In this document: piece by piece, positions 36,696-45,356 of the stretch
How the letters are laid out: each line of letters opens with the position of its first letter
Position numbering within the stretch: the stretch's first letter is position 1
NCBI GenBank assembly: GCA_937928735.1
Contig: CALFVF010000003.1
Location: forward strand, 1-64,000
Source of the DNA: an uncultured Verrucomicrobiales bacterium
GTDB taxonomy: Bacteria > Verrucomicrobiota > Verrucomicrobiia > Verrucomicrobiales > Akkermansiaceae
Length of the DNA: 64,000 bases
Direction: 5' to 3'
Position numbers and translations under genes: made by a program
The notes under the pieces: generated by a model
Database searches by the model: none
Seen by the model: only the letters and a program-made list of their open reading frames with translations
Told to the model about the DNA's origin: nothing

Positions 36696-38054
36696 TCACC
36701 CTTGAGGGGTTAAAGGTGCCGTTTTAGAGATAGGGTTGGCTTTTGGTTCAGCGTTTAAATGAGTTTTTGGGTCGATCTTGGTGCTGGCTTTTGTCTCATG
36801 GGGGGCTCTAGAGGGGAGGTTACCTGGGGGCTTGAGTTTGGTGTCTGCTTGGGCCTTTATTTCGGTCTGTGTTTCATTCTCTATTTGAGGTGCTCGCTCT
36901 ATGATTTTCACTTTGGAGCCCTCAGCGACAAATCCTAGCTTTGAGGAGGCGATCTGGACATTGTGTAGCTCGGGAGCACGTGTGATGATGGCATCTGGTG
37001 TAGCCCAGAGTATATCAATGTCGCGGCGGTGGGCTATTTGATCCATAACTGTGATGATACTTGAGCTTCCGTGGATAATATCGCGAGGGATGACGAGAAC
37101 ATCTTTGAGAGTTTGACCCTGAATCTGGGCGTTTACTACTTGGTTAAATCTCAGAGGTGGTTGGTCGGATTTGAGACCAAAAGGGTCCTGGATCTCAGCA
37201 ATGACAAAGAGCTCTCTTGAGGAATTATCGAGCTCTCCCTCTGTACGCACAATCTGAGCCTGCCATCGATAGGGTTGCTGTGAGAGCGGATCTTTTAGTT
37301 CCACAGGGATGGGGCGGTCTTGTTTATGAATTTGGCCGAGGTCAATGAAGTTGAGCTGGCGACTGGAGAGCGGGAGGCGAATGTGAGCTGTTTCTGTACT
37401 ATAGATTTCTCCCAGAGTCGTATTTACAGAGATGGTTTGGCCTGGTCCGACCAGCAGGCTGCGGACTCTACCGTCATAGGGAGCACGTATGTGAGTGCGC
37501 TCTAGGTTACGGTGTGCTCTCGTGAGATCTGCTTGGGCGGCTTTGAGATTCGCCTCGGCCTCCTTGAGTTGTGGGATACGAAGGACTAAATCATTGGGCT
37601 CATGATCAAAGCCGATGTCCTCCCAATTACGGCGCGCTTGCTGGGCTCTCGCATTCTCCTGCGCGAGGCTAGCCTCTGCTCGTGCTAGGTCTGCCTCAGC
37701 GGAAATGATTTGTGCTAAGAAATCCTCTGTATCAAGGCTGGCAAGAATATCACCTTTTTTGAAAAAAGCACCATTTTGGAAAGAATCGTGAATTTCAATG
37801 ATTTTACCAGGGACAGAAGAGCTGATGGGGGTGGTGACACTAGTCTGGACAATACCCTGGGTGAGAATATGGATCTGATAGTCTATGGGAGCTAGGGAGG
37901 TGACAGCTGTCTCGATGACTCGGCGTTTCCCTGAAGAGGGCGCCCTTCGGGAGGGGGCACGTTCCTTGAGCTCATAGACAGCAAAATGTTCCCATCCTAA
38001 GTAGCCGAGGCCAAGAATGATCAATGCCGGTAAGATTCGGAGGAGATATTGCAT
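36696..38054 (-). CDS. HlyD/RND-type periplasmic adaptor protein
   Basis: This 452-aa membrane fusion protein starts at ATG 38054 with an anchor helix (YLLRILPALIILGLGYLGW). A barrel-sandwich lipoyl-type half follows (TSVTTPISSSVPGKIIEIHDSF), then a coiled-coil hairpin rich in Ala/Glu/Arg (AEADLARAEASLAQENA and beyond), the second lipoyl half (IRAPYDGRVRSLLVGPGQTI) and beta-barrel. The C-terminal 60 residues are an unusual Lys/Pro/Thr-rich tail. The frame stays open upstream to a TTG at 38285 and would add a second hydrophobic segment. No RND pump or outer-membrane channel gene is adjacent. Confidence 0.75.
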   Translation of the reverse strand: MQYLLRILPALIILGLGYLGWEHFAVYELKERAPSRRAPSSGKRRVIETAVTSLAPIDYQIHILTQGIVQTSVTTPISSSVPGKIIEIHDSFQNGAFFKKGDILASLDTEDFLAQIISAEADLARAEASLAQENARAQQARRNWEDIGFDHEPNDLVLRIPQLKEAEANLKAAQADLTRAHRNLERTHIRAPYDGRVRSLLVGPGQTISVNTTLGEIYSTETAHIRLPLSSRQLNFIDLGQIHKQDRPIPVELKDPLSQQPYRWQAQIVRTEGELDNSSRELFVIAEIQDPFGLKSDQPPLRFNQVVNAQIQGQTLKDVLVIPRDIIHGSSSIITVMDQIAHRRDIDILWATPDAIITRAPELHNVQIASSKLGFVAEGSKVKIIERAPQIENETQTEIKAQADTKLKPPGNLPSRAPHETKASTKIDPKTHLNAEPKANPISKTAPLTPQG

Positions 38055-38400
38055 GGGATGGGTGAAAGGCCGTGTGATGAGGTAGCGAAAGCACAGAGAG
38101 ACTGACCAGATAGCTACGTCTAGGAATAACAGAATCTTACGAAATGCCACTGAAAGTTTTTTTAAAAACAGGCCTTCAAATGAGCATGTCTGCAATGAGG
38201 TACTTCGAGTATAGAGATTAGCAGAGATGCCCTCTAGAGCAAAAGGGTCGAAAATGAGTTTGGAGTCATCACGGTGGCGAGACAAAATGAGCTGAAATTG
38301 CTAGAGGTGACGAGAAGAGACAAAACCATTGATATTTTAGAGAATAGCCAGTAGATCTTGCCCTTGTAGGCATAGATAACCATGCACTACATTTGACATT

Positions 38401-41046
38401 ATGAATGAAGAACAGCGTCGTTTAGCCTCCCCACTTGGTTCGAGAAGATCATGGAAAGAATGGGGTCCCTACCTCAGTGAACGCCAATGGGGAACGGTTC
38501 GAGAAGATTACACACGCAGTGGAGATGCCTGGAATGCGATTAACCACGACATGTCACGCTTCTATGCTTATCGCTGGGGAGAGGATGGCATCGGGGGCTT
38601 TAGTGATCATAATTCAAGGATTTGCTTCTCACTCGCTCTCTGGAATGGGAAAGACACAATACTGAAAGAACGCCTTTTTGGGCTGAGTAATCCAGAAGGA
38701 AACCACGGAGAAGACGTCAAAGAGCTCTACTACTATCTAGATGCCACACCGACACATTCCTATGGTAAAATGCTCTACAAGTACCCACAGAGTGAGTTTC
38801 CCTACTCTAAAATCGTCAATGAGAACCGTAAGCGGGGGAAATTAGACCCTGAGTATGAGATCGAAGACACCGGTGCCTTTGAAAAGAATCGCTACTTTGA
38901 CGTGGTGATTGAACACGCCAAAGATTCTCCGCTGGACTGCCACATGCGAATCACCGTGACGAACCGTAGTGCGGAAGAAGCGCCGATCTGGCTCATTCCT
39001 CAAGCATGGTTTAGAAATACTTGGTCTTCAGGAACAATAGACATGGAGGACAAGCCAACCTTACAAAAGGTGGATGAGCAAACCACAGTTCTTGACCACA
39101 AAGACCTCGATTCCTACCTGCTGGACTGCCCAGATGCAGACGAACTTATTTATTGCGAGAATGAGACCAATCGCAAAATTCTCCAAATTGGTAAAAACAA
39201 ATCCCAATACCCCAAGGACAGCTTTCACAGGTACCTCTGCGATGGTGACAAGACCGCAGTGAATCCTGAGCACAAAGGCACCAAAGTAGGCGCTGTTCAC
39301 AAACTCGTCATCCCTGCTGGAGAGAGTCGAACCATCCGCATGAGACTACACCCCGTGCAGCTCGCCCAAGAAGTGGACACGGATGAAGTCTTTGAGAAGC
39401 GCATCAAAGAAGCTGACCGCTTCTATAAAGATGTCCAACAAGGTGTACCCGAGGGTGAGCCCCAGAACGTACAGCGCCAAGCCCTCGCGGGTCTACTCTG
39501 GTCAAAGCAATATTATTATTACAATGTCGCCGAGTGGCTAGATGGTGATTGTAAGAACCCAGCCCCGCCCGAGGAGCGCAGAAAAGGCCGCAATCACCAC
39601 TGGCGCCACCTCATTAATGATGAAATTATTTCCATGCCTGATAAGTGGGAATACCCGTGGTATGCCGCGTGGGATCTAGCCTTCCACTGCATCCCGCTCG
39701 CTCTCGTCGATCCAGCTTTTGCGAAGCGCCAGCTCAGAATGATGCTCAAAGAATGGTACATGCACCCCAATGGTCAGATACCAGCCTATGAGTGGCAACT
39801 AGATGATGTGAATCCACCCGTACACGCCTGGGGAGTGCGCCGAGTCTACCAGATGGAGCAGAGGCGCAATAAAGGGCGCGGAGATCTAGAATTTCTCGAA
39901 GAATGCTTCCACAAATTGATGATTAACTTCACATGGTGGATTAACCGCAAGGATGAAAAAGGCAACAACATCTTCCAAGGAGGCTTCTTAGGCCTCGATA
40001 ACATCGGAGTCTTTGACAGAAGCTCTGAGCTCCCTACTGGTGGGCACCTCAGTCAGGCAGACGGCACTGCCTGGATGGCCTTCTACAGCCTACAGATGAT
40101 GCAGATCGCCCTCGAACTCGCCCTGCATAATCCTGTGTATGAGAAAATTGCGAACAAATTCTTTGAGCACTTCCTCAGTATCGCAGGAGCGATCACAAGT
40201 ATCGGGGATGACGGCCAAGGACTCTGGGATGACGAAGAAGGCTTCTTCTATGACATGCTTAATACCCCAGACGGCCGTGAAGTCCCCCTCAAGGTGCGCT
40301 CTATGGTTGGACTGATCCCACTCTATGCCGTGGAGGTCATCTCCCAGGAGACACTCGTGCGCTTACCTAGATTCCACAAGCACGTGCTCTGGGTCTTAGA
40401 GAATAAGCCAGAACTCGCTAAACTCGTGCCGTCCGTTGAAGTACCAGGGGAAGGCCGCCGTCGCCTTCTCTCACTAGTCGGGCCAAATCGCCTCAGAAGG
40501 ATTCTAACAAGAGTACTCGATGAAAAAGAATTCCTCTCACCATATGGAATCCGTGGACTCTCCAAAGCCCATGAGAAAGACCCCTACGTCTTTGATACGG
40601 ATGGCATGCACCTCACAGTCAACTACATGCCAGCAGAGTCGAATTCTGACATGTTTGGTGGTAACTCAAACTGGCGTGGCCCAGTGTGGTTCCCAGTGAA
40701 CTACTTACTCTTTGAGTCCTTACAAAAATTCCATCACTATCTGGGAGATGACTTCCAAGTCGAACACCCCACGGGATCAGGCAATACCTCTAACCTAGCG
40801 GAAGTCTCCAAAGACCTAGCCACTCGCCTGACCAATATCTTTATGCCAGGAGAAAATGGAGACCGCCCAGTCAACGGCCACCAACCACTCTACAATACAG
40901 ACGGCTTCCATGATAAAATCCTCTTTTATGAGTACTTCGATGGAGATAACGGCCGAGGTATCGGCGCCTCCCACCAAACAGGTTGGACAGGCCTCGTCGC
41001 TAAACTCGTGCAATCGGTCTATGCGAGTGTTGATATGACGAAGTAG
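38401..41046 (+). CDS. GH63-type glucosidase (MGH1-like)
   Basis: This 881-aa cytosolic protein (no signal peptide) has the (alpha/alpha)6-barrel layout of the bacterial GH63 glucosidase group. Marker segments are KEWGPYLSERQWGTVREDYT, GEDGIGGFSDHNSRICFSLA, ELYYYLDATPTHSYGKMLYKYPQ, WYAAWDLAFHCIPLA (probable catalytic Asp), GQIPAYEWQLDDVNPPVHAW, SELPTGGHLSQADGTAWMAF and SNWRGPVWFPVNYLL. Relatives act on alpha-glucosides or glucosylglycerate-like compatible solutes; the substrate here is not determined. Its codon use is noticeably C-richer than its neighbours' (many AAC, CTC, CCC). A strong hairpin follows it. Confidence 0.85.
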   Translation: MNEEQRRLASPLGSRRSWKEWGPYLSERQWGTVREDYTRSGDAWNAINHDMSRFYAYRWGEDGIGGFSDHNSRICFSLALWNGKDTILKERLFGLSNPEGNHGEDVKELYYYLDATPTHSYGKMLYKYPQSEFPYSKIVNENRKRGKLDPEYEIEDTGAFEKNRYFDVVIEHAKDSPLDCHMRITVTNRSAEEAPIWLIPQAWFRNTWSSGTIDMEDKPTLQKVDEQTTVLDHKDLDSYLLDCPDADELIYCENETNRKILQIGKNKSQYPKDSFHRYLCDGDKTAVNPEHKGTKVGAVHKLVIPAGESRTIRMRLHPVQLAQEVDTDEVFEKRIKEADRFYKDVQQGVPEGEPQNVQRQALAGLLWSKQYYYYNVAEWLDGDCKNPAPPEERRKGRNHHWRHLINDEIISMPDKWEYPWYAAWDLAFHCIPLALVDPAFAKRQLRMMLKEWYMHPNGQIPAYEWQLDDVNPPVHAWGVRRVYQMEQRRNKGRGDLEFLEECFHKLMINFTWWINRKDEKGNNIFQGGFLGLDNIGVFDRSSELPTGGHLSQADGTAWMAFYSLQMMQIALELALHNPVYEKIANKFFEHFLSIAGAITSIGDDGQGLWDDEEGFFYDMLNTPDGREVPLKVRSMVGLIPLYAVEVISQETLVRLPRFHKHVLWVLENKPELAKLVPSVEVPGEGRRRLLSLVGPNRLRRILTRVLDEKEFLSPYGIRGLSKAHEKDPYVFDTDGMHLTVNYMPAESNSDMFGGNSNWRGPVWFPVNYLLFESLQKFHHYLGDDFQVEHPTGSGNTSNLAEVSKDLATRLTNIFMPGENGDRPVNGHQPLYNTDGFHDKILFYEYFDGDNGRGIGASHQTGWTGLVAKLVQSVYASVDMTK

Positions 41047-41079
41047 GGTATTATAAGTAGTATCACCTCTCCTTATTTG

Positions 41080-41115
41080 AACTACCCCCGTTACTTGTAG
41101 CGGGGGTAGTTATTT
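41080..41115 (+). terminator. Terminator of the GH63 gene
   Basis: A perfect 10-bp GC-rich stem (ACTACCCCCG at 41081-41090, CGGGGGTAGT at 41101-41110), extended by one A-T pair, is followed by TATTT. It stands 35 bases after the GH63 stop. Confidence 0.8.
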
Positions 41116-41142
41116 GTGGGCTAAACACAAAAAAGCTATTTT

Positions 41143-41168
41143 ATACCAACTTAAAAAAACTAACCGGT
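41143..41168 (+). repeat. Dispersed repeat, solo terminal repeat (copy A)
   Basis: ATACCAACTTAAAAAAA followed by CTAACCGGT matches the left terminal repeat of the elements at 52112 and 57993. No body or right end follows, so this is a solo end or deletion remnant. Confidence 0.6.
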
Positions 41169-41550
41169 GTTATAAAAGCATCATATTGAAGTGTTATCAT
41201 CTTTCTATTGTAATGACTCTCAGAACTAACTCACTTTGAGCAATAAGGAATTATTGATATTCTAGGCTTGTGTCCTATGTCTGATCTAATCGACATTGTC
41301 TGCGTGAACTTAGCGATTAAGAGGCGAAATTGCAGTTTTCTTCACTGACCTCATTCAAAGAATAGATTCTACAGAGGGCACTAAATCACAGAGGTTGATT
41401 GAGCGTGTCTGAAATGAGAGTCTCACGAGATATTCCTAGTTTCTGCTTCTAGAAGAAACGAACCTAATTTCTTGCAAGATTCTCAATGAGTTGTATGTAT
41501 TAGTGCGATACGTTTATTCTATAATACAAAAAAATCACGATCTAATCATT
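41169..41550. other. Intergenic region upstream of the Cys/His repeat protein
   Basis: These 382 AT-rich bases hold no coding frame. A TATAAT at 41520-41525 lies 26 bases before the ATG at 41551, but no well-spaced -35 hexamer accompanies it; TTGCAA at 41472-41477 with TATGTA at 41494-41499 is another weak promoter candidate. Confidence 0.4.
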
Positions 41551-42315
41551 ATGAAACTATTATCATTACTCGCTTCTAGCGCGTTTCTTACTTCTGTAGC
41601 CTTTGCTGGACCTAATGCTGATTGCCCTGATGGACATTGCCCGACTAAGGTAGCCCAGTCAGCTGAAGGCGTCATTCTTGCTAGCGCAGAAGCAGGAATC
41701 GAGTGTGAGAAAGGACATTGCCCGACTAAGTCAGCTCAGTCAGCTGAAGGCGTCATTCTTGCTGGCACAAAAGCAGGCATTGAGTGCGAAAAAGGCCATT
41801 GCCCAACTAAAGCAGGTAAGGACATGGGAGACGCTGCCGTGCTTGCTAGCACAAAAGCAGGAATCGAGTGTGAAAAGGGACATTGCCCAACTAAAGCTGG
41901 TAAGGACATGGGAGAAGCCGCCGTGCTTGCTAGCACAAAGGCAGGAATCGAGTGTGAGAAGGGACATTGCCCAACTAAAGCAGGTAAGGACATGGGAGAA
42001 GCAGCCGTGCTTGCTAGCACAAAAGCGGGAATCGAGTGTGAAAAGGGCCATTGCCCAACTAAAGCTGGTAAGGACATGGGAGACGCTGCCGTGCTTGCTA
42101 GCACAAAAGCAGGCATCGAGTGTGAAAAGGGACATTGCCCGACTAAAGCTGGTAAGGACATGGGAGAAGCTGCCGTGCTTGCTAGCACAAAAGCGGGAAT
42201 CGAGTGTGAAAAGGGACATTGCCCGACTAAAGCAGGTAAGGACATGGGAGAAGCTGCAGTACTAGCTAGTACGGAAAGCCAAGCTAGCCAGCAGGCTGCT
42301 TCCGCTGCGAAGTAA
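41551..42315 (+). CDS. Secreted Cys/His tandem-repeat protein (CEKGHCPTK repeats)
   Basis: This 254-aa exported protein has a signal peptide (MKLLSLLASSAFLTSVAFAG) and then only repeats. There are eight Cys-x3-His-Cys units, at C25, C52, C79, C107, C135, C163, C191 and C219: the first reads CPDGHCPTK and the other seven CEKGHCPTK. Spacing is 27 residues in the first two units and 28 afterwards, with linker KAGKDMGEAAVLASTKAGIE. That gives 16 Cys and 8 His, nothing else chemically striking, and a Gln/Ser/Ala-rich tail. It is not CxxCH, so not a c-type cytochrome. Metal binding or disulfide cross-linking in the periplasm is plausible (inference). ATG 41551 is chosen for the signal peptide. No family is recognised. 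Confidence 0.8.
   Translation: MKLLSLLASSAFLTSVAFAGPNADCPDGHCPTKVAQSAEGVILASAEAGIECEKGHCPTKSAQSAEGVILAGTKAGIECEKGHCPTKAGKDMGDAAVLASTKAGIECEKGHCPTKAGKDMGEAAVLASTKAGIECEKGHCPTKAGKDMGEAAVLASTKAGIECEKGHCPTKAGKDMGDAAVLASTKAGIECEKGHCPTKAGKDMGEAAVLASTKAGIECEKGHCPTKAGKDMGEAAVLASTESQASQQAASAAK
41704..42288 (+). repeat. 84-bp tandem coding repeats
   Basis: Near-identical 84-bp units start at 41785 (its cysteine codon; this first unit is followed at 84 bp), 41869, 41953, 42037, 42121 and 42205, preceded by an 81-bp unit at 41704. Differences are almost all synonymous (GCAGGT versus GCTGGT, GACGCT versus GAAGCC), which points to recent expansion or homogenisation. Because 84 is a multiple of three, several other frames stay open through it. 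Confidence 0.9.
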
Positions 42316-42346
42316 TTTCTAGCGCTTACTCGTACAAAAATTTAGC

Positions 42347-42378
42347 AACCACTGGAGCTCAGCTCCCGTGGTTTTTTT
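42347..42378 (+). terminator. Terminator of the Cys/His repeat gene
   Basis: AACCAC (42347-42352) pairs with GTGGTT (42368-42373), with an inner GGAGC/GCTCC stem, followed by TTTTTTTG. It lies 32 bases after the stop and isolates the repeat gene as a single transcript. Confidence 0.9.
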
Positions 42379-42445
42379 GTACCTTATAGGCGGATGAATG
42401 TCATTCGAGAGTTTGATCTCTAGTGTTCTTTTGCTAAGAAGGGGT

Positions 42446-42745
42446 ATGGTACATCATATTGTTTTACTGCAGTTTAAAGAGGGGGTGGAGAATGACCAAA
42501 TCATGAGCACGATGGAGAAGCTAACAAACTTAGTGGAAGTGATACCGGGACTTCTAGAGATGAAGCACGGGAAAAACCATTCTCCAGAGAATAGGCATCA
42601 AGGCTATGCGTATGGATTTACGATGCTCTTTGAGAATGAGCATGCGCGTGATCAGTATCTCCCACACCCTGCGCACCAGGCCTGTGTCGAGGTGCTTGTG
42701 CCCCTTATCGAGAATGTGCTCGTTTTTGACTTTACGGCTGCCTAG
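42446..42745 (+). CDS. Dabb (stress-responsive A/B barrel) family protein
   Basis: This 99-aa protein opens with MVHHIVLLQFKEG, the typical N-terminus of the dimeric alpha-beta barrel Dabb family. It continues with IPGLLEMKHGKNHSPENRHQGYAYGFTMLFENEHARDQYLPHPAHQACVEVL, where the D-x-Y-x3-P-x-H block is characteristic. ATG 42446 is preceded by AAGAAGGGG and is preferred over the upstream ATG 42398. The family role is poorly defined. Confidence 0.85.
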   Translation: MVHHIVLLQFKEGVENDQIMSTMEKLTNLVEVIPGLLEMKHGKNHSPENRHQGYAYGFTMLFENEHARDQYLPHPAHQACVEVLVPLIENVLVFDFTAA

Positions 42746-42852
42746 AGAGGGCGATCGTTAATTACTTGCCCAACAGGATGACAGCAGTGGCGAAACCTTA
42801 GATTCAGGACAAGTAAGTCTAAAAAAAAGTATTAGGAACCACTATGAAGAAG

Positions 42853-42928
42853 TGGTGCCCCGAGCCGGGATCGAACCAGCGACACAAGGATTTTCAATCC
42901 TCTGCTCTACCAACTGAGCTATCAGGGC
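42853..42928 (-). tRNA. tRNA-Phe (GAA)
   Basis: On the minus strand a 76-nt cloverleaf has acceptor GCCCTGA/TCGGGGC, D-arm AGCTCAGTTGGTAGAGC, anticodon loop TTGAAAA with anticodon GAA, T-loop GGTTCGATCCC and an encoded CCA. Confidence 0.97.
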
Positions 42929-43080
42929 TAATAAATGTGAGACCGTCAAGACGGTGGAGGATATGTATGAGGTCTTAGGGGCTTTGACAATAGAAAAATG
43001 ATAGAAAAATCAAAATTTTTACCACTTGGCTCCATTGAGAGTTTTGCAGGGATAAGGACAGAGTTAATTTGGCCAAAGGA

Positions 43081-44073
43081 CTAGGGACTGTGACTCTCCA
43101 GTTGGAGTTTGATTAGCTCAAGCGTGAGAAGGATATTTTGGCTGAGGCTATCCTTTGAAATGATGTCTAGGGTGTCTTCTGGGGTGTGCCACCAGCTCTT
43201 TTTTGTGAAGTCTCCTAGGATGTCGATGGTGGGAATCCCTGCTATGGAATTAAGAGGTTCGTGATCATCGAGTACGGGGCCACTGCGCTTGTAGTCTTCA
43301 GCGATTCCGAGTTCCTTGGCGAGCTGGAGTGTTTGTTTCACAAGAGGCTCAGCACTATTGCTGGGTAGTATCATGGAGAGGTCTTTGTGGCCGATCATAT
43401 CGAGAATGATACCAAAGCTCGGCTTAGTCGGATAAGACCGCTGCACGAGTGCGGAGTAATGACGAGAGCCAAAGAGTGCTGTGCGCAGATCAAAGACATC
43501 CCCAAAGGCTTCTTCCCCATCAAAGAAGACGAGTTCGAGCTGCTTGGCCATTTGTGGAGAGGATTTATGAAGATATTCTGCTATTTCAAGGATGGCACCC
43601 ACGGCTGAGGCGGCATCATCAGCTCCAAGAAACACTTGATCAGGATAGTACTTAGAGTCGATATGAGCGCCTAGGACTCCTTTGGGCTTACGCGCCCAGG
43701 TGGTGTGGCTTGGTGTGCCACTGGGCTGGTAGCGGGCGATGAGGTTGGTGAAGGTACGCTGGCCGATGGGGGTGTTTGCGGTGAAAGTCTGCTCCACAGC
43801 CACCCACTGGTGTTTGGCTAATTCCGCTGTGGTGTGCTCTCTAACAAATTTTAGGGCTTCAGACTGTGGTGGTCTTGGGCCAAATTCGAGAATCTTCTCT
43901 GTGTGCGTGTAGGCTCTCTGGCCGTATTCCCACGAGATGGAAGGTGAAGTTTGTGCTAAATGAGACTGGGAATCAGAAGCTGTGCCCTTGGGACTGCACT
44001 GAGTGAGCAGAAGAAGTAAGAGACTAAGAGTGCCTAGGGTGAAGAGTGAGGAGAGTGGATGAATGCGTTTCAC
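43081..44073 (-). CDS. M28 family lipoprotein, glutaminyl-peptide cyclotransferase-like
   Basis: This 330-aa protein uses a GTG start and has a lipoprotein signal (MKRIHPLSSLFTLGTLSLLL, lipobox LTQC). The M28 zinc-site residues are present: H in VLGAHIDSK, D in GADDAASAVG, E-E in FFDGEEAFGD, and H in SWWHTPEDTLD. The GSRHYSA and DHEPLNSIAGIPTIDI segments match the glutaminyl cyclase branch, which forms N-terminal pyroglutamate, better than aminopeptidases. The protein would sit on the periplasmic side of a membrane. An aminopeptidase activity remains possible. Confidence 0.82.
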   Translation of the reverse strand: MKRIHPLSSLFTLGTLSLLLLLLTQCSPKGTASDSQSHLAQTSPSISWEYGQRAYTHTEKILEFGPRPPQSEALKFVREHTTAELAKHQWVAVEQTFTANTPIGQRTFTNLIARYQPSGTPSHTTWARKPKGVLGAHIDSKYYPDQVFLGADDAASAVGAILEIAEYLHKSSPQMAKQLELVFFDGEEAFGDVFDLRTALFGSRHYSALVQRSYPTKPSFGIILDMIGHKDLSMILPSNSAEPLVKQTLQLAKELGIAEDYKRSGPVLDDHEPLNSIAGIPTIDILGDFTKKSWWHTPEDTLDIISKDSLSQNILLTLELIKLQLESHSP

Positions 44074-44228
44074 AGTCTAGTGATTGAGAATGGGAGGGGG
44101 TAGAGTGGTGAGAACTTAGTCATACTGAGAGTCAGAGAAGATCGATTGCCAGGAATGACGAGCCAGAATAACTTGGAACATACCAAGAAAGAATGCTCAG
44201 CAAGTCCTGTGGTGTAGGAAGAGCCGTC

Positions 44229-45149
44229 TTAGCCGATGTCTTTGGCGTTAAGGCCGAGGAGTTCAAGGATTCGGTGGAAGTCATCTTTCCCTGTGAACTC
44301 GATTTCTATTTTTCCCTTATTGGCATTGTGTTCGATATTGACCTTTGTGGCGAAGTCGGTTGCGAGCTTTTGCTGGAGTGCGTGTATCATCGCATTTTGC
44401 TCGGCTGAGTTTTGCGAGGGTGGGTTAGTTGACTCGGTTTTTTGTGGTTGGTTGATGGACTGGGCGAGTTTTTCTGTCGCTCTGACGGTGAGCTTTTTCT
44501 TTAGAATCTGCTCAGCAGCGAGAAGTTGAGCGTCTTGCTCACGAATGGCAAGTATGGCCTTTGCGTGTCCTACAGTGAGGCGTCCTTGTGCGACGTAGTT
44601 CTGCACATCCTCATGCAGGTCAAGTAGGCGCATCGCATTGGCCACTGTGGCTCTAGACTTACCGACTCGCTCAGCGATCGCCACTTGTTTCATGGTGAAT
44701 TCTTTCGCGAGGCGGACATAGCCTGCGGCTTCTTCGATAGGGTTAAGGTCTTCACGCTGGAGATTCTCAATGAGAGCCATTTCCAGGACATCTCGGTCAC
44801 TGGCTGTGCGAATGATGACGGGTACCTCTGTGAGGCCGAGTTTAGTAGAAGCGCGCCAGCGACGCTCCCCGGCAATGAGTTCGAGCTTACCCTTCACATC
44901 ACGCACGATGAGTGGCTGAATGATTCCGTGTTGGCGAATCGACTCGAGGAGTTCATCGATATTGCCTTCTGTAAAATGCTTTCTGGGCTGAAGCGGGCTA
45001 GGAATGACGGTCTCGATCTGTACGCGACGCACTTCGTTTTCAGCCGTGCCTGGGGAGGTATTTGTCGCAGAGAGAGCGGGTTTATTCAGCGTGTTATCTT
45101 GCTGCTTGATCAGGGCGCCTAATCCCTTTCCTAATGCCTTTTTCGCCAT
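44229..45149 (-). CDS. parB: Chromosome partitioning protein ParB
   Basis: This 306-aa protein has the ParB layout: N-terminal MAKKALGKGLGALI, the CTP-binding ParB/Srx domain (VIPSPLQPRKHF, GIIQPLIVRDVKGK, the arginine patch GERRWRA), the helix-turn-helix (TMKQVAIAERVGKSRATVANAMRLLDL) and a C-terminal dimerisation segment (GKIEIEFTGKDDFHRILELL). It loads as a sliding clamp at parS sites near the origin. No parA is next to it and no perfect parS (TGTTTCACGTGAAACA) was seen nearby. Confidence 0.94.
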   Translation of the reverse strand: MAKKALGKGLGALIKQQDNTLNKPALSATNTSPGTAENEVRRVQIETVIPSPLQPRKHFTEGNIDELLESIRQHGIIQPLIVRDVKGKLELIAGERRWRASTKLGLTEVPVIIRTASDRDVLEMALIENLQREDLNPIEEAAGYVRLAKEFTMKQVAIAERVGKSRATVANAMRLLDLHEDVQNYVAQGRLTVGHAKAILAIREQDAQLLAAEQILKKKLTVRATEKLAQSINQPQKTESTNPPSQNSAEQNAMIHALQQKLATDFATKVNIEHNANKGKIEIEFTGKDDFHRILELLGLNAKDIG

Positions 45150-45356
45150 AGAGTCGGAGATTAGAACGAGAGGCGAGTATTTGGCAAAGATGTTTTTGAT
45201 ATTTCGCTTCTGTTAAGGGTCTCTATGATAACCCGTTCTGAAGAGAAACCTCTTGCAGAGAGCACAGTGCATTCCTTTTCTCGATGAGTGGAAAACTTTG
45301 TTAATGATGGTCTGTGTACTTGACGAATGCGTGTAGCTGGGGATCAATCATCTCGT

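Noticed and set aside
41678-42265. Long open frames in other registers across the Cys/His repeat gene, on both strands
   Set aside because: The 84-bp period is a multiple of three, so any frame without a stop in one unit stays open in all. They lack signal peptides and sit inside a gene with a clear export signal, terminator and synonymous variation.
44074-45326. Search for a parS palindrome around parB
   Set aside because: No match to TGTTTCACGTGAAACA was seen in the flanks; imperfect sites cannot be judged by eye.
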